NCBI GenBank assembly: GCA_016930815.1
Contig: JAFGFZ010000399.1
Coordinates: forward strand, 1-32,031
Direction: 5' to 3'
DNA: 32,031 bases
Source: Pirellulales bacterium
Lineage (GTDB): Bacteria; Planctomycetota; Planctomycetia; Pirellulales; Lacipirellulaceae
Position numbers and translations under genes: made by a program. Positions 23,009 to 31,897 of this stretch are shown here, one piece after another (position 1 is the stretch's first letter; the number at the start of each line of letters is the position of its first letter). Below the pieces are notes generated by a model, which saw only the letters and a program-made list of their open reading frames with translations, was not told where the DNA came from and searched no databases.

Positions 23009-25638
23009 TTCCAGGTTTCTTCGCCAATTTGATCCTAGCCCAAGTCGTGCCACTGCCTGGTCATGATCGTGGCCCAGTTACAACTCAGGCCGAAACGGAA
23101 TTGGAGTTCGCTCGCCCGCATCAGTTCGATGATGAGCGCTGGTTTTGGGTTAGCCTGGTAGCCGTTGGCCTGTGTATTGTCGTCTATGTCTGGTCGATCT
23201 ATCGCCGCGACCGGGTTGAATTGAAACCGGTTGTTGGATATGTCCTGATACTCCTTCGTCTGGTGGCATTTGCAGCACTCGGTCTTTTCTTTTTGAAGCC
23301 CACCATGCGTACGGACCAGCGATTGGTCCGTGATTCCCGAGTGGTCCTCTTGGCTGATGTCAGCCAGAGCATGGGGCTGGCCGATCGTGATCCAAGTGCG
23401 CAAGAGAGCGCAGACAGCCGCCAGGATCGGTTCGGTAGCCCACGGAACGGGGACGAATCGCGTCAAGAACCAAAGAATTCACCACGGGGCAATGAGACAG
23501 TTGATGCGCGGAGTCGAAGCCAGCAGATTGTCGAAGCCCTTTCCGCCGGTCCGTTTATCAACCGGCTTCGCAAGCAACATGAAGTCGTAATCAGCCGGTT
23601 TGCCGAATCGGTGGAACGCATCGTTTCCTTCCCGCCAGTCCCGGCGGGTACCGCGGCAGCCGGTCGAAACGGAACGGGGAAGATCTCATCCATCCAGAAC
23701 AACCCATCCCATCCAGGTGGGATTTTGCTTCCCGGTCCGGACTGGCTTGAGGAACTTGCTCCACGGGGGACGGAGACACGGATTGGCGATGCGATCCGGG
23801 ATGTGATCCAAAGCCATCGGTTGGAGCCGTTGGCTGGGATCATCCTGCTTTCCGATGGCGGCCAGAACGCGGGGATCCAACCCGATTCGGCGACCGAGCT
23901 GGCATCGGAAGCTGCCGTGCCGATCTACGCCATTGGTGTGGGTTCCCCGATGATTCACCGGAACGTGCGGATCGCTGATTTTGTTGCGCCATCGCGGGCC
24001 TATCCGGGTGACGCGATCACCTTGTCGGCTTTTGTGCAGTCGGCCGGTTTCCGTGGCCGCCTGGTTAATATGGAATTGCGCCGCCGCAACGCAGCTGAAA
24101 CGGATAGTGTCTATGTACCAATTGCCAGTGAACGAATTGCGCTCGGAACGGATAGCGAAATGACGCCTGTTGTCTTCAAGGTGGCCGAAGAAGAAACGGG
24201 TCATTTCATTTATGAAGTGCGCGTCATCCCACCTGCAGAAGACATCAGTCCGGGAGACAATTTTCAGGAAGTGGATGTCGAGATCACGAATCGCCAACTC
24301 CATGTTCTATTATTTGCTGATGGTGCCACCCGGGAATATCGTTTTCTCCGAAACCAATTTCAGCGTGATACGGGCGTGGTCGTGGACGTGATCCTGCAAT
24401 CCTCTCCGCCCGGAATATCGCAAGACGCCGATCGATTGCTATCCGAGTTCCCTCGGACGCCCGAGGAGCTCGGCGATTACGATTGCATCGTTGCCTTCGA
24501 TCCCGATTGGATGGTATTTGATGCGGATCAGTTCGAGCTGCTTGAAACCTGGATTGCCGAAGAGGCTGGTAGCTTGATTCTGATTGCGGGACCCGTTCAC
24601 AGTAGTGCCTGGATTGAGAGTGCGGAGCACCACATACTCGTGGATTTGCACCCAGTTGTATTTCGCCGGGGTCTTTCTCTGATTGGAGATGGCCGCTATG
24701 GTTCAGAGACTCCCTGCCCGCTCGAATTCACGCGCGAAGGGAGGCAGGCCGAATTCCTTCAATTGGCCGAAACGCCGGCAGAAAATAAGGCAATTTGGTC
24801 CCGATTTGAGGGAGTCTTTGGTCACTTCGCGGTCAAGGGATCCAAACCGGGCGCTGTCACTTACGCCACGTTGCCCGATCCCGAGAGTGGCTTGAGAGCG
24901 GAGCCACCCGTTTATATGGCTAGGCAATTCTATGGAGCTGGCCGGGTCTTCTTCATGGGGAGTGGAGAAATGTGGCGACTTCGGAAACTGGATGAATCCT
25001 ATTTCGAAATGTTTTATACCAAATTACTCCGCCATATGACCCAGGGTCGATTGCTTCGCGGGAAGGTTCAAGGAGCCCTGCTTATCGAGCAAGATCGGTA
25101 TCATTTGGGTGATACCGTCGTTGTGCGGGCCCAACTCAGAGATACCCGGCATGAACCCTTGATAACGGGGTCGCTTGATATGCATATTTCGCGACCGGAC
25201 CATTCCACACAAACAGAAAAACTAATCGCCACGACCGAGCAGCCGGGAAACTATGTTGGGCAATTCCGAGTCCTTCAAGAAGGCACTTTCAACGTGACTG
25301 TCTTGACCGATCCCGGCATGACACAATCGATATCCAAGCGCATCCAGGTTCGATTGCCCGACCTCGAACGGCAACAGCCGGAACTGAATCAGAAGCTACT
25401 CAGTACAATCGCCCAGAAGACGGGAGGATTGTACTACGACTCGCTTGATACGGCGATCCATGGTAGTGACAATCTGCAACCGCTGGCGGATAAATTGCGA
25501 AGCCGCGCGGAAGTTGAAATCATTCGCGGTGCCCCAGATCGCGAATTCGAGCACCATTTGATGTTTTGGTTGCTCGGAATCTTCTGCGGAGCGATCTGTC
25601 TCGAATGGTTCATCCGGCGCTTCAGCCGATTGGCATAG
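23005..25638 (+). CDS. large membrane vWA protein with amidotransferase-like middle domain
   Basis: An 877-aa membrane protein starting at GTG 23005 in a GTGA overlap with the upstream stop. Transmembrane helices lie at about 46-65 and 76-97. A vWA domain with DVSQS (118-122, intact MIDAS) follows, interrupted by a charged Asp/Arg/Glu-rich insert (about 125-170) and closing with ILLSDGGQNAG. An Ig-like stretch is followed by a class I glutamine-amidotransferase-like fold (LHVLLFADGATREYRFL), a beta-rich part and a C-terminal helix (MFWLLGIFCGAICLEWFI). No catalytic Cys-His pair is evident, so enzymatic activity is unlikely. Together with the preceding protein it would form the membrane platform of the MoxR system. 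Confidence 0.9.
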   Translation: MIPGFFANLILAQVVPLPGHDRGPVTTQAETELEFARPHQFDDERWFWVSLVAVGLCIVVYVWSIYRRDRVELKPVVGYVLILLRLVAFAALGLFFLKPTMRTDQRLVRDSRVVLLADVSQSMGLADRDPSAQESADSRQDRFGSPRNGDESRQEPKNSPRGNETVDARSRSQQIVEALSAGPFINRLRKQHEVVISRFAESVERIVSFPPVPAGTAAAGRNGTGKISSIQNNPSHPGGILLPGPDWLEELAPRGTETRIGDAIRDVIQSHRLEPLAGIILLSDGGQNAGIQPDSATELASEAAVPIYAIGVGSPMIHRNVRIADFVAPSRAYPGDAITLSAFVQSAGFRGRLVNMELRRRNAAETDSVYVPIASERIALGTDSEMTPVVFKVAEEETGHFIYEVRVIPPAEDISPGDNFQEVDVEITNRQLHVLLFADGATREYRFLRNQFQRDTGVVVDVILQSSPPGISQDADRLLSEFPRTPEELGDYDCIVAFDPDWMVFDADQFELLETWIAEEAGSLILIAGPVHSSAWIESAEHHILVDLHPVVFRRGLSLIGDGRYGSETPCPLEFTREGRQAEFLQLAETPAENKAIWSRFEGVFGHFAVKGSKPGAVTYATLPDPESGLRAEPPVYMARQFYGAGRVFFMGSGEMWRLRKLDESYFEMFYTKLLRHMTQGRLLRGKVQGALLIEQDRYHLGDTVVVRAQLRDTRHEPLITGSLDMHISRPDHSTQTEKLIATTEQPGNYVGQFRVLQEGTFNVTVLTDPGMTQSISKRIQVRLPDLERQQPELNQKLLSTIAQKTGGLYYDSLDTAIHGSDNLQPLADKLRSRAEVEIIRGAPDREFEHHLMFWLLGIFCGAICLEWFIRRFSRLA

Positions 25639-25655
25639 GCAGAAGAAGGGATTCA

Positions 25656-27851
25656 ATGACTTCCTCCTCCACCAAAACGACCCATCTTCCGGCGGATGTG
25701 AAGGTTCTGCTCCATCGGCTCCGGTGGTGGATACGATGGTACGTTTTGGCTGACGGACTTTCAGGGATCCTGATCGCCCTGGGATCTGCTTTCTGGGTCG
25801 GGTTGGCCATCGATTGGTTGTTCGAACCCTCGCCCCCAATTCGGGTCGCGGCACTAGTTGCGGTAGCCATCCTGGTTCTCGTCATTGCCTGCCGGCTCAT
25901 TGGGCGCCGGATCCGTGTCCCATTCCCCGACAGCAGCTTGGCGCTCTTGATTGAGCGCAAGCATGGATCCTTCCGAGAAAGTCTTTTAACGGCTGTTGAG
26001 TTCGCACAACCAGATGCCTCGATCTCGGCAAGCCGGATCATGCTGGGGCAGACAGTTGACCAGGCCCGATCCCTGATCAACTCGGTTCGTTTAGCCCGGA
26101 TATTCAACTTCAGGCCCTTGGTGATACGCCTGGCGGCCGTGGGATTTCTGATTGCATCCGTGGTGGTCTTTGGCTTATTGAAATCCGCCGCGTTTGATTT
26201 CTGGTTGCGCAGGATAGCATTAACCGAAGCACTTTGGCCACGCCGCGTTGCTCTGGCCGTGGATGGATTCCTGGTGAATGTGGCTGGTCGACGCGTGGAA
26301 TGCATTGCTCAAGACGATACGTATGATTTGACGGTGCGGGCTTCGCTAGAAGATGCACATCAGGCACCGGCGGAGGTGGAAATTCGTTATCGCATGAAGG
26401 ATGGCCAAAGGGGGCGTGACATTTTGAAACAAATCGGTTTGGCCATTCCCGGCCGTGACACGGAACAAATCTACCAATACAAATTCAAAAACATCGCCAG
26501 CGATCTGGATTTTGATATTATTGGCGGTGATGATCGGATCGATGATTTGCATCTTGATGTTGTCGACCGGCCAAACTTAGCGAACATGCGATTTCACTGC
26601 GCCTACCCAGCTTATATGGACAGACCGAAAGAGACACTGGACATCACCGGGACCATGTCGATCCCGGAAGGAGCCACTTTGGAACTCGTTGCCGAAGCTA
26701 CGAAACCACTCATCGAAGCCCGGCTGTATACGGCCGATTCCTCGGATGATCAAGTGCTTCATTTCTCGGCGCAGGAGGACGGCCGGGATGTGTCCTTCCT
26801 GTTACCGCCGATTGGCGACGACACGGTCTTTTTGATTTCGCTGACTGATCGCGATGGAGTTCGCACGCGTGATCCAATTCGTGTCGCCATCGCGATTACG
26901 CAGGACACACCACCCGAAGTTGCCGTGCGGCTTCACGGCATCGGCATGGCTGTGACTCCAGACGCACGAATTCCATTCACGGGCACGATCACGGATCCCA
27001 GATATGCCATGGACCGTTGCTGGTTCGTGCTCCAGGCTGGTCCCAAAGATCCACAAACGATTCCTTTTTCCGCTATTGTCGATGGCCAGCAAGAAATTCG
27101 TGTCAACGAGGTTCTCGATGCGCGAATGATCGATGCCAATACGAAACAACGCGTTCTCGAGCTCACACCAGGAGAGCAGCTTGTGATCCGGGTCATGGCG
27201 TCCGATCGTTATGACTTGACGGAACGGGCACATGAGGGGAGTAGTCAGCCTTTCACACTCGATATTGTAACACCGGATCAACTCCGTGCCCTGCTGGAAC
27301 AGCGTGAGTTGTCACTCCGCCAGCGTTTTGAAGCACTGATTGACAAAACAACGGATACCCGCCGGTTACTTGAACTTCTTTACACGGATGAGCAAAGCGT
27401 CCACGAACGGCATCAATTCCGAATGATCGCAGCTCAACAGAATATGGCACAGGTTGCCCAAGAAATACTTGGAATCGCGGAATCATTTGATCTGATTCAA
27501 TCGGAACTTATTAATAATCGCGTGGATACCCCGGAGATGCTTGACCGGCTTCATAACGATATTGCCGAACCACTCAGGCAGATAGCGCTCCAGCAGATTC
27601 CCAACCTCCAGAAGCATCTGGACATGGTACAATTAACCATGGATCGCCGGGAGGATGGAACGAACGAACTCAAGGTCGGCGTTGCCATGACGGATGACAT
27701 CCTCGTCGCCATGCGGCAGGTGCTTGACAAGATGACTGAATTGGAAAACTTCAATGAGGTCCTTGACCTGATCCGTAGAATGATTGAAGACCAAGAGACA
27801 CTCAATGAAAAAACTAAGAAGCGCCAACGCGAGCAATTAAGAAAATTATGA
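25656..27851 (+). CDS. membrane protein with long helical tail, Bat-operon associated
   Basis: The start is ATG 25656 with AAGGG 5 nt upstream, giving 731 aa; a longer in-frame reading from 25566 would run into the previous gene. Transmembrane segments lie at about 32-54, 63-82 and 153-176, separated by a cytosolic stretch PDSSLALLIERKHG...LLTAVEF. After that comes a long beta-rich extracytoplasmic region, and a C-terminal third (about 580-731) of charged helices suited to coiled coils. The layout resembles DUF4175-like proteins found beside MoxR/vWA genes, but I do not assign it firmly. The last codons overlap a short alternative frame (see findings). It is probably an envelope scaffold in the same complex. 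Confidence 0.82.
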   Translation: MTSSSTKTTHLPADVKVLLHRLRWWIRWYVLADGLSGILIALGSAFWVGLAIDWLFEPSPPIRVAALVAVAILVLVIACRLIGRRIRVPFPDSSLALLIERKHGSFRESLLTAVEFAQPDASISASRIMLGQTVDQARSLINSVRLARIFNFRPLVIRLAAVGFLIASVVVFGLLKSAAFDFWLRRIALTEALWPRRVALAVDGFLVNVAGRRVECIAQDDTYDLTVRASLEDAHQAPAEVEIRYRMKDGQRGRDILKQIGLAIPGRDTEQIYQYKFKNIASDLDFDIIGGDDRIDDLHLDVVDRPNLANMRFHCAYPAYMDRPKETLDITGTMSIPEGATLELVAEATKPLIEARLYTADSSDDQVLHFSAQEDGRDVSFLLPPIGDDTVFLISLTDRDGVRTRDPIRVAIAITQDTPPEVAVRLHGIGMAVTPDARIPFTGTITDPRYAMDRCWFVLQAGPKDPQTIPFSAIVDGQQEIRVNEVLDARMIDANTKQRVLELTPGEQLVIRVMASDRYDLTERAHEGSSQPFTLDIVTPDQLRALLEQRELSLRQRFEALIDKTTDTRRLLELLYTDEQSVHERHQFRMIAAQQNMAQVAQEILGIAESFDLIQSELINNRVDTPEMLDRLHNDIAEPLRQIALQQIPNLQKHLDMVQLTMDRREDGTNELKVGVAMTDDILVAMRQVLDKMTELENFNEVLDLIRRMIEDQETLNEKTKKRQREQLRKL

Positions 27852-27899
27852 TGGAAATGGGCGGGATGCACGGGCAAGTGTAGCGATCGGAGTTGGCTG

Positions 27900-29537
27900 A
27901 TGTTCGATCAAAGTTCAAGGCATGGGATATGGCTCGGCCTGTTCACTCTATGGTTCCTGGGATCCATCCCAGATAGCAGGACCTGCCTGGTTGCGCAAAT
28001 CAGTCCATCGAACAAGGTAGAGACAGATGCTAGCGCAATTGCGGGGGATAATCTATCATTTGAGCAGGCCCAACTTGCTGGTCGCTACGATCGGCTCGAA
28101 CAAATCATCACCCGACTCGCCGAGTTGACTGCTGATTCGGATCCACATCGAGCGAAGTTGCTGCGAGAGACTCTGAGCCAGGCGCGCGAAAGGGACGTGG
28201 CGGTTCGTTTGGAGGAGGTGGTCCATTTGTTGGAAAATGGACGATTGGCAACAGCATCCCAGAATCAGACCGAACTGATCCGGGACCTCCAGGAGATGCT
28301 CCAACTTCTTCTCAAGGAGAACCGAGGCGATGAGTTGGCCAACCAGCAGAAATGGCTACGGGATCAGCTCAAAGAAATCGGGAGGATCATTCGGCTGCAA
28401 CGGGGAGTGAAAGCACGTACCGAAGGAGGCGATGACGCCAACAGGCTGGCCGAGGACCAACAAGAGATTTCGGACCGAACGGATCAGCTGGCCGACGGAA
28501 TCGAAGCCGTGGAAAATTCGCAGAATCGTGGCGGCCAGCCGAATGATGGCCAGCAAGATCCTGGCGGCCAGCAAGATCCTGGCGGCCAGCAAGATCCTGG
28601 CGGCCAGCAAGATCCTGGCGGCCAGCGAGATCCTGGCGGCCAGCAAGATCCTGGCGGTCAACAGGACGATCGGGGCGCGGCCGGCGAACCGGATGCGCCT
28701 CAGACTGCTAAGAATCCAGTCAGTCCGTCCCGGGAACGAATCCGTGCCGCGCAGCAAAATATGGAAGAAGCCCGGCAACGCCTGGAGAAGGCCGAACGCG
28801 AAGGTGCTGCCCAGGAACAGGAACAGGCCCTTCGCGAACTGGAGCAGGCGAAGGCGGAACTGGAACGTATTCTGAGGCAGCTCCGCGAAGAAGAGATGGA
28901 ACGCGCGCTTGAAGTATTGGAAGTTCGATTCCGGAAAATGCTCGATATGCAGCTTGCAGTCTACGATGGAACCCAGAGGCTCGATCGGGTCCCCCAAACA
29001 CAACGAAACCACGACGACGAAATTGAGGCGGGACGCCTGAGCCGCCATGAAACAGAGATTGCCCTCGAAGCGGACAAGGTTATTCTGCTGCTCCAAGAAG
29101 AAGGAACTTCGGTTGCTTTCCCGGAAGCTGTGGAACAAATGCGGGAGGACATGCGGGAGATAGCCAGTCGGCTGCTTCAAATTCAGGTTGGCCCAATCAC
29201 TCAGTCCCTCGAAAAGGATGTCATCGAGGCGTTGGAAGATGCCATTGCCGCCGTGCAAAAAGCGCTTGATGATCTGGAGAAAAATCGAACCCCGCCCGGC
29301 GAAACACGGCCACCCGGATCGCCGCGGGATCCTCCACTGGTGGACAAGCTGGCTGAATTGAAAATGATCCGCGCGCTCCAAGCCCGAATTAAAAGCCGAA
29401 CCGAGCAATATGCCCAGATGATTGAGGGCTCCCAAGCCGAGCAGGCCGATAGGATTTCCGCCCTGGCTCGTCTAGCCGAACGGCAAGAGCGAGTCGAAAA
29501 GGCGACGCGTGATCTGCAAACAGGGAGGAACCAATGA
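27900..29537 (+). CDS. exported coiled-coil protein with GGQQDP repeat
   Basis: The 545-aa protein begins at ATG 27900 after GGAG (27889-27892), 7-nt spacer. A hydrophobic N-terminal segment (WLGLFTLWFLGSI) suggests export. Most of the rest is charged alpha helix with heptad character: residues about 50-205 and 275-420, the latter with Glu/Gln/Arg-rich stretches such as RQRLEKAERE. Between them lies a flexible linker made of tandem GGQQDP hexapeptides. A Pro-rich segment precedes the last helix. This is a spacer-rod design without enzymatic motifs. Its stop codon overlaps the next start (ATGA at 29534). The function is not recognised; a periplasmic structural or bridging role is inferred from the layout. 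Confidence 0.82.
   Translation: MFDQSSRHGIWLGLFTLWFLGSIPDSRTCLVAQISPSNKVETDASAIAGDNLSFEQAQLAGRYDRLEQIITRLAELTADSDPHRAKLLRETLSQARERDVAVRLEEVVHLLENGRLATASQNQTELIRDLQEMLQLLLKENRGDELANQQKWLRDQLKEIGRIIRLQRGVKARTEGGDDANRLAEDQQEISDRTDQLADGIEAVENSQNRGGQPNDGQQDPGGQQDPGGQQDPGGQQDPGGQRDPGGQQDPGGQQDDRGAAGEPDAPQTAKNPVSPSRERIRAAQQNMEEARQRLEKAEREGAAQEQEQALRELEQAKAELERILRQLREEEMERALEVLEVRFRKMLDMQLAVYDGTQRLDRVPQTQRNHDDEIEAGRLSRHETEIALEADKVILLLQEEGTSVAFPEAVEQMREDMREIASRLLQIQVGPITQSLEKDVIEALEDAIAAVQKALDDLEKNRTPPGETRPPGSPRDPPLVDKLAELKMIRALQARIKSRTEQYAQMIEGSQAEQADRISALARLAERQERVEKATRDLQTGRNQ
28548..28670 (+). repeat. 18-bp in-frame tandem repeat (GGQQDP)
   Basis: One partial 15-nt unit (28548-28562) and six 18-nt units (28563-28670). 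The base unit encodes GGQQDP; the fifth copy has one change (GGQRDP) and the last has diverged (GGQQDD). Three middle units are identical, which suggests recent copy-number change. The reading frame is kept for any copy number. Confidence 0.95.
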
Positions 29538-30613
29538 AACATTGCTGCCATCTCTTCTCTTGGAGGCCAATCCCGTGGATTCCGGGGGCGATGCCATTGT
29601 GCCTGGGACTCTCTTTTCTTATTTCCCACGGTATCGCCCAGAACGATCGCGGAGCCGAGCCGAGCTGGAATGTGCCATCGGTGGAATCAATTCATGATGA
29701 AATCAACCAATGGCTCGACAAGCAGGGAGTGGGCGGTCCGATTCGGACCAGGGCGTTGCAGGCTTTTGCAGCAACCAATGAGACCCCGCCAGCCAGCCAA
29801 ACACTGGAACGACTCATGCGCGCCGCTGCGATTGTCGATGGCCGAATTTCTGATTTGATCAACGTATGCCAATCCGCGAGCCGTATTGGATCTCTACCAG
29901 AATTCTCCTGGTTGAAAGATCCGTCACTCGCGCCGCTGGTTCGGAACAATGCCCGGCTCTACTACGGCCGCTGGCTAGTCCAGGAAGAGTATTACGATGA
30001 GGCGATCGATGTGTTGGGCGGTCTGACGACACAAGATGTTATTGATCCGGCTGGACTCCTATTCTACAGATCGATTGCCCAACATCAGCTTGTGGATACT
30101 GAAAGAGGCCGTGAGGGGCTTGCAATGCTACTCGAAAGAGAGAAGAATCTGTCGCTCCGATTCCAACAGCTAGCGCTGCTCATGCAAAAGGATTTGTCCT
30201 CAGTCGAACCCGATTCACTGGATCATATTGCACGGCGGATGCAGGATATCCAGCGCCGTTTGAACAAGGGACGGGCGGACGCGAAAGTGATCGAGGTTGA
30301 GCAGAGTGTCTTGGATTCACTCGATAAGTTGATCGACGAAATCGAGACGTCTGAAAAACAACGCCAGCAACAACAGCAACCAGGCCAGGGACAAGGCAAC
30401 CAACCGATGCAAGATAGTCGTCCCGCTCGGATGCAGGCGCCTGGAAGGGTGGGGCAGAAGCCTATCGGAAATCGGTCAGGTTGGGGTAATCTTCCGGATA
30501 AAGAGCGGGAAGAAGCCCTGCAACAGGTCGCACGGGATTTTCCTGCCCACTACCGGGATGTGATTGAACAATATTTCCGTCGCCTGGCGGCGGAAGAGGG
30601 TAGCGGGCAATAA
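29534..30613 (+). CDS. exported helical protein with C-terminal WGxLP...YxxxIEQYF motif
   Basis: The 359-aa product has an N-terminal signal ending near SHGIAQND (cleavage about residue 35). Helical repeats follow (about 45-260, TPR-like in places, e.g. LYYGRWLVQEEYYDEAIDVL), then a Gln-rich spacer. The C-terminal block WGNLPDKEREEALQQ, then FPAHYRDVIEQYFRRLA, is a motif I associate with proteins encoded beside Bat-type vWA genes. It is probably a periplasmic partner of the coiled-coil protein encoded just before it, whose stop overlaps its start by 4 nt. The next gene starts directly after its TAA. No catalytic residues are evident. Confidence 0.83.
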   Translation: MKHCCHLFSWRPIPWIPGAMPLCLGLSFLISHGIAQNDRGAEPSWNVPSVESIHDEINQWLDKQGVGGPIRTRALQAFAATNETPPASQTLERLMRAAAIVDGRISDLINVCQSASRIGSLPEFSWLKDPSLAPLVRNNARLYYGRWLVQEEYYDEAIDVLGGLTTQDVIDPAGLLFYRSIAQHQLVDTERGREGLAMLLEREKNLSLRFQQLALLMQKDLSSVEPDSLDHIARRMQDIQRRLNKGRADAKVIEVEQSVLDSLDKLIDEIETSEKQRQQQQQPGQGQGNQPMQDSRPARMQAPGRVGQKPIGNRSGWGNLPDKEREEALQQVARDFPAHYRDVIEQYFRRLAAEEGSGQ

Positions 30614-31852
30614 ATGATCAACCTACTCGTCGCTTCGATTCTGGTCCTTGGTGTTCCCAACGGCGTCCGAGTGGAAAGACTCGACGGCCCCGTGGCGGTT
30701 GGTGCCATCCAATCCCTGCGAGATGAGGGATTGATCTTGACAACGGAACACGGCGATGTGTCGATCCAGTCAGATCAACTTTTTCTAGTGCACTTTGGAG
30801 ATGGAATCACGACTCCGACTCCATGGGCTGCCACTTGGGTAGAGCTCCGGGACGGAAGCCAGTTGCCGGTGGCGGCGTTCACGATAAAGAACAAAGTGGC
30901 CACGCTTGAACTTCCCGAAGCGATGAACCATCCGCCAATTTCCGTACCAATCACCCAGCTTGCCGCCGTCCGCTTCCAGCCACCGTCACCGAAAACCGAT
31001 ACCGAATGGAAAACACTTCGTGCTTCGGCCCCGGTTGCGGACCTGCTGGTCATTCGGCATGAGGAGTCGGTGGACCATGTTGCAGGTCTTTTGGGAGATA
31101 TTGACGAGAATGTGATTCATTTCGAGGTGGATGGAGAATCCATCCCCGTTCCCCGTGAGAAGGTCTATGGCCTCCTCTACTACCAAAGAGAATCCCATAT
31201 TCGGAAAGTCCCGCTATGTACCGTCATCGCGCGGGATGAAACACGGCTGGCAGCCACGCGCCTTATATTGATCGACGCGATTCTCTCGGTCTGTACCGAA
31301 AGTGGGCTCGATATTTCGCTCCCTCTCTCACAGATTCATCATCTCGATTACTCGGCTGGTAAACTGGTTTATCTATTGGATCTGACTCCCCGATCCAGCC
31401 AATCAAGCCCCTTCATCGACATGCCGCCGGGCGCGGAATTGTTGCGGGATGCCGAGGGGCCAATTTTTGATCGAGGTTTTTTCACGGCCAAGCCAATATT
31501 ACGATTTCGCAGTCAGGAGCAGCAACGAGCCAAGTGGGAGGCTGCATCCTATGATCGAAGCATCGGCATGCGAAGCCGGAGCGAATTGACTTATCGTTTG
31601 CCAGAGGGATTCCGCCGCCTCCAGGCACATGTTGGCATCGATGCCGAGCTTGGCGATCGGGGCGCCGCGCGACTGATCGTCCAAGGAGATGACAAAACGC
31701 TATTCGACGAAGAGATCGAAGGGCGACAGGGAGCCATGGCCCTTGACCTTGATATTGATAAAGTCCGTTACCTAAAATTTCTCGTCGACTATGGCGCGGA
31801 AGGGGATATCGGTGACCGGATTTATCTATGCGATCCAAGAATCATCAAGTGA
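30614..31852 (+). CDS. exported protein with C-terminal NPCBM-like carbohydrate-binding domain
   Basis: A 412-aa protein with a short N-terminal hydrophobic segment (MINLLVASILVLGVPNG) likely to be a signal. Its first 300 residues are beta-rich repeats (e.g. VAVGAIQSLRDEGLILTTEHG) of no known family. About residues 310-412 fit the NPCBM/NEW2 module: SIGMRSRSELTYRLPEGFRR, an AHVGID core strand and a closing LKFLVDYG...GDRIYLCDPRI. Such modules bind sugars or occur on glycosidase-linked and envelope proteins. It starts at ATG 30614 right after the preceding stop, with no gap. Binding to an envelope glycan is inferred, not shown. Confidence 0.85.
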   Translation: MINLLVASILVLGVPNGVRVERLDGPVAVGAIQSLRDEGLILTTEHGDVSIQSDQLFLVHFGDGITTPTPWAATWVELRDGSQLPVAAFTIKNKVATLELPEAMNHPPISVPITQLAAVRFQPPSPKTDTEWKTLRASAPVADLLVIRHEESVDHVAGLLGDIDENVIHFEVDGESIPVPREKVYGLLYYQRESHIRKVPLCTVIARDETRLAATRLILIDAILSVCTESGLDISLPLSQIHHLDYSAGKLVYLLDLTPRSSQSSPFIDMPPGAELLRDAEGPIFDRGFFTAKPILRFRSQEQQRAKWEAASYDRSIGMRSRSELTYRLPEGFRRLQAHVGIDAELGDRGAARLIVQGDDKTLFDEEIEGRQGAMALDLDIDKVRYLKFLVDYGAEGDIGDRIYLCDPRIIK

Positions 31853-31897
31853 TACGTTTTTATGAAAATGAAGCAATATCGGCATGGAGCGCATCCT

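Noticed and set aside
25566-25655. Longer start for the helical-tail membrane protein
   Set aside because: It would overlap the previous gene by 73 nt without a ribosome site, while ATG 25656 has AAGGG at 5 nt.
28548-28670. CRISPR-like array
   Set aside because: The 18-bp units are contiguous, in frame and without spacers; this is a coding minisatellite.
28356-29435. 359-codon open frame on the minus strand inside the coiled-coil gene
   Set aside because: It is antisense to repeats and coiled-coil codons and encodes a low-complexity LLAARI repeat mirroring GGQQDP; no independent support.
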